This document shows, piece after piece, positions 59,101-64,000 of a DNA stretch of 64,000 nucleotides. Each line of letters starts with the position of its first letter. Positions within the stretch are counted from its first letter, which is position 1. Made by a program: the position numbers and the translations under genes. Location: contig JADJAE010000161.1 of assembly GCA_016704445.1 (NCBI GenBank), forward strand, positions 77,210-141,209. Reading direction: 5' to 3'. Origin of the DNA: Deltaproteobacteria bacterium (GTDB lineage: Bacteria; Myxococcota_A; Polyangia; Polyangiales; Ga0077539). A model generated the notes under the pieces. The model was not told the origin of the DNA. It saw nothing but the letters and a program-made list of their open reading frames with translations, and made no database searches.

Positions 59101-59811
59101 ACCGGCGCCAGCCTCAACCTCGCGATCAACCTCGCGGGCGGCGGCCGGGCCTTCCCCATCGAGCACCTCGCGGGCGCCTGGAACGGCTCCACCGGCAACT
59201 CCCTCCCCGGCTTCCCCCGGCTGGTCGAGGACTACACCTTCTTCTTCAACCCCTCCATCGCGGACGTGGGCGGCGACGCCTACCCCGAGATGCTCATCGG
59301 CACCGGCGGCTACTACCTCCACGGCTTCGACGGCTGCGGCCGCGAGCCCGAAGGGTGGCCCAAGTTCACCGGCCAGTGGATCATCGCCAACCCCGCCGTT
59401 GGCGACCTCCGCGGCATGGGCCAGCAGCAGGTGGTCTCGGGCACCCGCTCGGGCTACCTCTGGGCGTGGAGCACCGCCTCGCAGGCCGCGACGGCCAGCA
59501 TGCAGTGGCCGACGCACCGCCATGACCAGGCCAACACCGGCAACTGGGGCACCACGCTCAACCAGGGCGTGCGCCGCGTGCCGGGCCTCGGCCCGCTGGA
59601 GTGCCCGCTGCCGGTCGAGCCCGACGCGGGCACGCCCGGCGTCGACGCGGGCACCGTGGCCGACGCGGGTTCGTCCATCGACGCGGGAGCGCCCACCGTC
59701 GAGGGCGACGGCTGCGGCTGCCGCACCGCCCCCGCCGGCGCGCCCCGTGCGGGCCTCCTCGCGATCGGCCTCGCGATGCTCGCCGTGCGTCGCCGCCGCC
59801 GCACCGCCTGA
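56185..59811 (+). CDS. Subtilase-like, FG-GAP repeat, MYXO-CTERM surface protein (probable pseudoprotease)
   Basis: The 1,208-residue protein has a signal peptide (Arg-Ala-His-Ala-Ile). An S8-like domain covers about 90-440, with Asp109 in Ala-Val-Leu-Asp-Ser-Gly-Ile and His232 in Phe-Gly-His-Gly-Thr. In the nucleophile segment Tyr-Ser-Ser-Gly-Met-Ala, glycine (389) stands where Gly-Thr-Ser-Met-Ala has serine, and Asp323 stands at the oxyanion-hole Asn. Activity is therefore doubtful. Five or more FG-GAP/VCBS repeats follow (Asp-Leu-Asp-Gly-Asp-Met-Arg-Pro-Glu), then an Asp-Ala-Gly linker. The tail is Cys-Gly-Cys-Arg, a hydrophobic helix and five arginines, a MYXO-CTERM signal. Likely surface-anchored. 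Confidence 0.9.
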   Translation: MRLLRLRSFVATATLATTLFAPRAHAIWPPSPEMSAEDLSRPENWPNDPGYAYTERGGGQWSLWSWIPMATRAVAGFRAQELTLGAGNSVDRAWGISIGDPRVMIAVLDSGINWENDDLVNKVALNIAELPMPMGASAYDSNGDGVVTVADYLQDTRITCGVAGMPRNQFACRGADGMPNDPNANGVLDGGDLIRVFSDSTDADRNGYVDDIAGWDFMHDDNDPADDTRFGHGTGEARDSASEANNGRGGAGSCPRCMFIPTRVGDSFITDVTDFGQAVVYAVDRGASVVQEALGTLNNSRFSQAAIDYAYSHNVVIIASAADENSRHHNMPGTANHTVYTHAIRFDSENINSATTFLNFNNCTNYGAQLVLSVGAMSCSSAAVGYSSGMAGLIYSAALGRNLNPAISAEEVKQLLTMTADDVNVPESQPTHPMFDRSKYPSLAGWDQRFGYGRTNSRRSLEWVRDGRIPPEVDITSPRWFTVLDPDRPAQQTLRIEGRIAARRAPRFDYTIEYATGVEPADTAWVMVRRETNVTAAVTDRLADIDLRTININNPGEVENRYTLTVRIRVTAHYDAPIGDVPGEVRRAFYVHRDPTVLPGFPIDLGSGGESSPHLVDLNGDGAREIIYATSDGEVHAFRADGTDLPGWPAFTRLAQGYDPARTPSYLASRAFQPVAPGGRPPIDPTVVREAVLSTPAIGDLDGDMRPEVVVGTYAGTIHVYRADGTAYGHGFPYTLPEVPSSATSPQAIQARGMFGDPVLADLDGDMRPEIVFGAFDGKVYALDSMTGMVKSGFPVVVTFPEPGTSRNRVFGSVGIGDMDGDRRLDIVSVSSEGLRGDNNLGAIYVIYGDGNNHAGGPFHPNWPIPYLSFNFFPLIGEGVSSSPAIADMDGDGRDELALVGTGSAVITLARGVQPPHVARPSPQSLAQAVAIRTAMRGRLTNVETSQVSFIPAFSLGSFGDMTNDGVPDYVITGASLNLAINLAGGGRAFPIEHLAGAWNGSTGNSLPGFPRLVEDYTFFFNPSIADVGGDAYPEMLIGTGGYYLHGFDGCGREPEGWPKFTGQWIIANPAVGDLRGMGQQQVVSGTRSGYLWAWSTASQAATASMQWPTHRHDQANTGNWGTTLNQGVRRVPGLGPLECPLPVEPDAGTPGVDAGTVADAGSSIDAGAPTVEGDGCGCRTAPAGAPRAGLLAIGLAMLAVRRRRRTA

Positions 59812-59825
59812 TCGCCGCCCCCCGA

Positions 59826-59861
59826 TCACCGGACCGGTGAATCCGATCACCGGTCCGGTGA
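59826..59861 (+). terminator. Long perfect hairpin after the MYXO-CTERM gene
   Basis: TCACCGGACCGGTGA (59826-59840) and its exact reverse complement (59847-59861) are separated by a six-base loop. Each arm is itself nearly palindromic. The hairpin begins 14 bases after the stop of the subtilase-like gene. No T run follows on the plus strand, so it may act as a factor-dependent terminator, an mRNA 3' stabiliser or a protein site. Confidence 0.5.
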
Positions 59862-59943
59862 CGTCGTTCCGCATCACAAAAAAAAACCGCGGTGCAGGTG
59901 CTGCGCGGGCGATAAAAAAAGCCCCGTGGTGAAGGAGCCCGAA

Positions 59944-59964
59944 CGGAGGTGACCATCACCTCCG
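59944..59964. repeat. 9-bp stem hairpin
   Basis: CGGAGGTGA and TCACCTCCG are exact reverse complements around a three-base loop. It lies after the two A-tracts. Reading on the minus strand a T7 run follows at 59919-59913, some 25 bases away, too far for a classic intrinsic terminator. Confidence 0.4.
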
Positions 59965-60347
59965 AGGCGGGAAACGAGGCATCGCGTCCGATGTCGTGCG
60001 CGACCTCCATCTCAGGGCACGATAACGAAGCCTCGCCGCGCATCATTCAGGAAAGTGGGCAGTCGCTGGCTTTCCTTGCGGCGGCCTTCATCCCAAATCG
60101 ACCGGCTCGCGGCGTCCCCTCGCTGTCCCACGGTGCTTCCGGCGAACTCGGTGCAGGCGCCCGTTGGCCGATTCAGTCTACTGGCGCGGGTGATGAGACC
60201 GCTGCGAACTGTCGGGTCTAGAAGGCGTTTCGCCGAGGAATCAGGACGATGGTTCAGACGCCGGCTGGGATGCCCGCAGAGCGCGCCGTCGGCCTCGCGC
60301 CGCAGCTCGAACTTGACTGCGCTCGCCCAGCGCCACCATGACGTCGA

Positions 60348-60690
60348 TCACCCGAAGGACTCATCGCGCGGCGCCTGCGCTGCGAGGAGCCGCACAGTAC
60401 CTTCGAGGCGGTGGGCGCCCGGCGTCACCGCGATGGCGTAGGGAACGCCCAGGGCCTCCCAGCGCGCGGCGCTCGTCCGGGCTGCCCGCGTACGACGGAC
60501 CGGGCACGAACGGCGGCACTCTTTGACCTTCCATCGAAGGCGTCCACTGGAACAGGCGCGCCCACATGCCGGACGCCGTCCGAGGGCCGCTAACTGCACC
60601 GTCACGCACGACGCAGCGCCCGGCCTGCGCGGCGCTGCCGCCGATCGCTCGTGCGCCCGCAGCCAGAGCCCACGGGAGGCAGCGCCGGGT
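60348..60690 (-). pseudogene. Frame-broken hypothetical gene fragment
   Basis: Two overlapping minus-strand frames join near 60460-60475 into a coherent stretch: Met-Trp-Ala-Arg-Leu-Phe-Gln-Trp-Thr-Pro-Ser-Met-Glu-Gly, Pro-Ser-Tyr-Ala-Gly-Ser-Pro-Asp-Glu-Arg-Arg-Ala, then Arg-Trp-Glu-Ala-Leu-Gly-Val-Pro-Tyr-Ala-Ile-Ala-Val and stop at 60348. A convincing start was not found; the frame opens near 60690 with a hydrophobic Leu-Pro-Trp-Ala-Leu-Ala-Ala-Gly segment. It could be a short protein with sequencing errors or a decayed gene. Confidence 0.35.
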
Positions 60691-60930
60691 CAGCGCGTCG
60701 ACGGAAGCTCGTCGAAGGGCACCTCGCTGAACACCACGCCCACGGCCATCGCCGGGTTGAGGTCGAACGCCGCGAAGACCACGTGGCCCGTCGGCTCGAT
60801 GGTCACCGCCTCGAGGTTGTCGTCGATCACCTCGTGCTCCACCGCCCCGTAGTCGTACGCGAAGGCCATGCGAGGCGTCGTACACCCCGTGCTCGCTGCA
60901 CGCGAAGTCCCCGTCGGTCACCGGTCCGTG
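60690..60930 (-). pseudogene. Frame-broken small hypothetical gene
   Basis: From an ATG at 60869 a 59-residue frame reads Met-Ala-Phe-Ala-Tyr-Asp-Tyr-Gly-Ala-Val-Glu-His-Glu-Val and ends Val-Pro-Phe-Asp-Glu-Leu-Pro-Ser-Thr-Arg. An upstream piece in another frame (Thr-Asp-Gly-Asp-Phe-Ala-Cys-Ser-Glu-His-Gly-Val-Tyr) appears to be its beginning, so one indel near 60875 is likely. Composition is protein-like, unlike the region to its left. No family was recognised. Confidence 0.4.
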
Positions 60931-60978
60931 GCTGCTGCGTGGCGTAAGCCGAGGAGCTAGAAAGAGGGACGCTCGTCG

Positions 60979-62198
60979 ATGGTGAGGCACGCCGGGAGTC
61001 CTGTTCCTCCACCCTATCCAGCTATCCCGAACCCGTCGCGTCGCAGTACGCCGCACCACGCGGCCACCCTCGCGGAACGGCTCTCCGACCTCCTCGCCAC
61101 CGGGCTCTTTCGCCCCGCCGACGCCACAGACGAAAGCTCGCCCGCGCCGCGCTCAACGCCCACGCGAACCCGCCGTCGCGGCGTTCTTCACGACGGACAA
61201 GCGCAACCCCCGCACCATCAGGCCGGTCCGAAGCTGGTGAAGGTGGCGAAGGAGTTCGTCGCGCTTTAGAGCGCCGACGGGCCGCGTTTCGCGCTCTCGC
61301 TGCTCAGGATAATTCCTCGCGCCGCACCGCAGCGCTACGCCTACCTGCTCGGTCGGGTGCTGCACGTCGCGCTCGCGTTTCGGGCACCAGGCCCGACGCG
61401 TTCGCGCTGCTCGCGGGCGGGACAAGGGTCTACCTTCCGGGGCTGGGAAGACCTCCCGCCCGGCATCTCTCGCCTTACGAGCGCTCCGGCGCCTTCACGC
61501 GTCCCCGAAGGGACCATCAAGCGCGCCGACCACATCGCCGGGCTCGCCCAGATTCCGCAGGCGATCCAGCTGGAGCTGGCGGGTCAAGGACGTCGACCTC
61601 TCCCTCTTCGCGCCGCGGCTGCAAAACATCAGCGGGCTCTTCCCTGCGCGGGAGCTACTCGGGCCTGACGGACGCCTCGCCGCTGCGCCTTGGGTGGCAA
61701 CCTGTCGGTGCTCAACCTGGAGTCGACGGCGCGTCTCCGACCTCGGACCGTTGCAGGGCCTCCGCTGACCGAGCTCACCGTGAGCGAGACGCAGGTGACC
61801 GATCTCGCGCCGCTCGCCCCGTGGTGCGGGGCTGCGCTGGCTCGGTCTGCGGCGCGTTCCGGGGAACCCCGGCTGCCCTCTCCGCCGCTCCCGCGGGGCT
61901 CACGGCGCTGCAACACCTCGACCTCGGCTTCACCGCCGTGCGTGACCTCCGGTTGCTCCAGGGACTCACCGCGCTGCGATCGCTCTTCCTCTGGGGTACC
62001 CCCGTCGAGTCGCTCGAGCCGCTCGTCGGACTGCCCCTCGAAGAGATCAACCTCAACTACGCCGAGCGGCCCGACCTGAGCCCGCTCATCCGCATCCCTA
62101 CGCTGAAGTCGGTGCGCCTCGCGGGCATCACCGACGAAGCGCCGGGCCTCGCGGCGCTCATCGCCGCCCGGCCCGGCATGTGTCCCTCAGCCCGCTGA
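60979..62198 (+). pseudogene. Leucine-rich-repeat protein gene broken by many frame changes
   Basis: Six or more frame switches are needed to follow this gene. Recovered segments include Leu-Ala-Glu-Arg-Leu-Ser-Asp-Leu-Leu-Ala-Thr-Gly-Leu-Phe, Val-Ala-Ala-Phe-Phe-Thr-Thr-Asp-Lys-Arg-Asn-Pro and Ala-Gln-Ile-Pro-Gln-Ala-Ile-Gln-Leu-Glu-Leu. LRR units follow: Leu-Ser-Val-Leu-Asn-Leu-Glu-Ser-Thr, Leu-Thr-Glu-Leu-Thr-Val-Ser-Glu-Thr-Gln-Val-Thr-Asp-Leu, Leu-Gln-His-Leu-Asp-Leu-Gly-Phe-Thr, Leu-Arg-Ser-Leu-Phe-Leu-Trp-Gly-Thr-Pro-Val and Leu-Lys-Ser-Val-Arg-Leu-Ala-Gly. The last 125 codons (61821-62198) are one clean frame. LRRs mediate protein binding. Decay and poor sequence both fit. Confidence 0.5.
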
Positions 62199-62320
62199 TC
62201 CGCGGCTAGGTTCACGTGTGGGCGCGCGTGCGGTTGGGGATGACACAGGCGGCCTCGCCTCCGAATGGCTTCCCCGGCCGCGCAGGCCACCTGCGCCTGG
62301 GCGCCACGACCAGGGAACTC

Positions 62321-64000
62321 ATGAAGATCACGCTCGAATCCATCGATGGCCGACAGTTCACCCTCCGGCTGCCGCACCACGGCGACACGCGGGAGCACCC
62401 CATCGCGCGCACACCACCCGCCGCCTGCGCGGGGTGACGCCCACGACGCGGAGGCGTTTCGTCCCGACCCCGTGGAGGCCGACGAGATCGTGGGCGAGGT
62501 CGCGTGGATGCTCACCGGCGGGGCCGTGCGCCTGGGCGGTCCGGCGCGCCTGGGCGCCACGCGCCTCGACATCGACATCGTGCGCGGGGCCCAGGAGCCC
62601 GCCGCGACCGGCGAAGCGCGCTGGGAGGCTCCTCTCCGCCCCCATGTGGCCGAGCTCACCCTCGGCGACCTCGACCTCCGCGCGCCCTCCGAGCTCGGTG
62701 CCCTGCACGCGCGGGCACGATCGCCCCACCAACGTCTGGTCCCTGCTCGTGGCTGGCGCGGATGTGCGCTCGCTCGCCGTCGCGACCCGTGGCCTCCGCG
62801 CCCAGTTCCGGGCACCTCTCGGCGCACGCCATCGAGGCAGGTCGGAGTGGGTCTGGGTCAGGTCTCGGCCGTCTCGGCGCACGCCAGGGGCCCTCTCGCC
62901 TCGACCTCGGCGCGATGAAGCCTCACCGCCGCCAGCGTGGACGTTACGGGGCTGCGCCTCTCCGCGAGGTTAAGCGCGCTCGTCGTCGAGGCCGACGAGC
63001 TCACCCACGGGCGTCGAGGTCGTCGACCCGCCGCGCGCCGGGCGCAGCGATGAGCTCCGCATCACGGCCCTGCGCTACGGCCCCGACGGCCTCTCCTTCG
63101 ACCGGCTGGACTGCCCTTCGCTCACCGTCGCGCTCGAAGGCCTCGACGCGCCCGCCGACGCCGAGACGCCCTCGCCCGCCCCGCAGGCCCTGGAGGAGGG
63201 CGCGACGCGACGACTGGGCGTCGACCTCCCCTTCCTCGACCTGTTCGGAGGGCCCCTCGCCGCCGACACCCGGGTCGACGTGCGGCTGCCGGTGATCCCC
63301 CGGAGGGTCGCGACGCACACCGACCGGCTCGCCATCGCGGCGGGCGTCATCGACTTCAAGGAGCTGGCGCACGGACTGTCGCTCCTCGAAGACGCCATCC
63401 TGGACTTCGAGGTCAAGACCACGCGCTGGTCCTGGAGCTCGACGCCCTGCTCGCGAAGAAGAAGCTCCTCGCGTGGCCGCTCGACGCCGGTGGCGTCGCG
63501 CCCGCCCGCCGGGGCGGTGGCCCTGCGCACGCCGCTCCAGCCGGAGGGGACGGTGGGCGCGCCGGAGGAGGACGAGGGGCGAAGGCGAGCTCGAGCCGCG
63601 CGTGGCGCTCCGGCGGGTCGAGGTCACCGGGCTGCTGCTGGAGGCCTGCCTCCGCGGCGCGACCACGATGCCCCTCGCCGGGGGCGTGCTGCGCCTCGGC
63701 GCCGAGGACGTGGCCGCCCTCGCCTCGCTCCGCCTGCAGGGCTCGCTGGTGCACGAGGCCACGCCGCCGGGCGAGACCACCGACGTCGCCGTCGAGCTCA
63801 CCGGGCTCGACCTCGGCGCCGATGGGCTCACGCTCGATGGGCACCGGCTCGACCTGCTGGGCCTGTCCCTCGGCGGCTACCGCCGACGGCGTCGTGACCC
63901 CGCGCGGCGCCCGGCCCATCGCCGCCCGGGCGGCCCCTCCGCGACCTGTCGCTGCCGCTCACCGTTCCGCTGGACGGCGGCCCCGGCTCGCTGAGTGGAT
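62321..64000 (+). pseudogene. Start of a large beta-rich hypothetical gene with many frame changes, running off the window
   Basis: An ATG at 62321 opens Met-Lys-Ile-Thr-Leu-Glu-Ser-Ile-Asp-Gly-Arg-Gln-Phe-Thr-Leu. The gene then continues in alternating frames. Recovered blocks include Ala-Val-Arg-Leu-Gly-Gly-Pro-Ala-Arg-Leu-Gly-Ala-Thr-Arg-Leu-Asp-Ile, Leu-Arg-Ile-Thr-Ala-Leu-Arg-Tyr-Gly-Pro-Asp-Gly-Leu, Ala-Gly-Val-Ile-Asp-Phe-Lys-Glu-Leu-Ala and Val-Glu-Leu-Thr-Gly-Leu-Asp-Leu-Gly-Ala-Asp-Gly-Leu. The last bases still read as protein (Leu-Pro-Leu-Thr-Val-Pro-Leu-Asp-Gly-Gly-Pro-Gly), so the gene extends past 64000. Repeated Leu-rich strands recall AsmA-like proteins, but the family is not assigned. 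Confidence 0.4.

Larger units (their letters stand above)
59812..60347. other. Non-coding stretch with hairpins and A-tracts
   Basis: No coherent gene was found on either strand in these 536 bases. The region is less GC-rich than its surroundings. It holds a 15-bp perfect inverted repeat, a 9-bp hairpin and runs of nine (59878-59886) and seven (59913-59919) A. Short open frames here show no protein-like composition. Confidence 0.55.

Noticed and set aside
56074..59877. A 1,267-codon open frame antisense to the subtilase-like gene
   Set aside because: Its composition is the Val/Asp/Gly/His-rich shadow expected opposite a GC-rich gene. The plus-strand product has a signal peptide, domain motifs and a sorting tail.
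59870..59960. A-tracts beside GC-rich segments considered as minus-strand intrinsic terminators
   Set aside because: No stem directly adjoining the T run could be paired on the minus strand.
59949..60441. Short plus-strand open frames in the non-coding stretch
   Set aside because: Composition is not protein-like, there is no ribosome-binding site, and no neighbouring frame continues them.

Overview
The window is 64 kb of very GC-rich, densely coded DNA from what looks like a member of the Myxococcota, probably the class Polyangia (inference). The pointers are two exported proteins ending in MYXO-CTERM-type tails, lipoproteins with long Asp-Ala-Gly/Asp-Thr-Gly linkers, a MopE-type Cys-rich protein, a Ser/Thr kinase fused to an ATPase, and a menaquinone pathway. 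No rRNA, tRNA, CRISPR array or intact insertion sequence was seen.

Layout, left to right. 1-3.5 kb: end of a FadL-type outer-membrane channel, a lipoprotein, a TPR membrane protein and an IPT/TIG lipoprotein. 3.6-8.6 kb (minus): purB-purC-purS, a lipoprotein and proS. 8.7-16.8 kb: an accessory locus of type VI secretion (T6SS) character. A plus-strand pair (duplicated Ig-like module protein, DUF4123 adaptor) converges on a minus-strand trio (LysM/peptidoglycan-binding protein, a protein of about 1,500 residues, a beta-propeller). Undoing one frameshift in the giant protein exposes a zinc-protease motif. 16.9-26 kb: icd, then a minus-strand run glpK, UPF0158, SurA-like, rimI, DUF1704 peptidase, and an M14 carboxypeptidase. 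26-31.5 kb: porin, MYXO-CTERM protein, His-rich membrane protein, Kef antiporter. 31.5-37 kb (minus): a compact operon, GbsR-type regulator, polyprenyl diphosphate synthase, DAHP synthase, HMG-CoA reductase, menG/ubiE and menA, which brings the aromatic and isoprenoid entry steps of menaquinone synthesis together. 37-50 kb: TMTC-like membrane protein, DUF362 protein, secreted lipoproteins, OmpA-like protein, lipid kinase, Ser/Thr kinase-ATPase. 50-56 kb (minus): a seven-gene overlapping operon with an FAD oxidoreductase, an SCP2-like protein, a CrtC-like lipocalin-fold protein and four unrecognised proteins. 56-59.8 kb: a subtilase-like, FG-GAP-containing MYXO-CTERM protein that seems to have lost its nucleophile. 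59.8-64 kb: a short non-coding stretch with strong hairpins, then several badly frame-broken genes.

Caveat on quality. At least ten otherwise intact genes are broken by small indels. Most of those that can be placed are single missing bases in short C or G runs, which looks like sequencing or assembly error rather than gene decay. Broken genes are annotated across the indel with the site noted. The density of such breaks rises sharply after about 60 kb.
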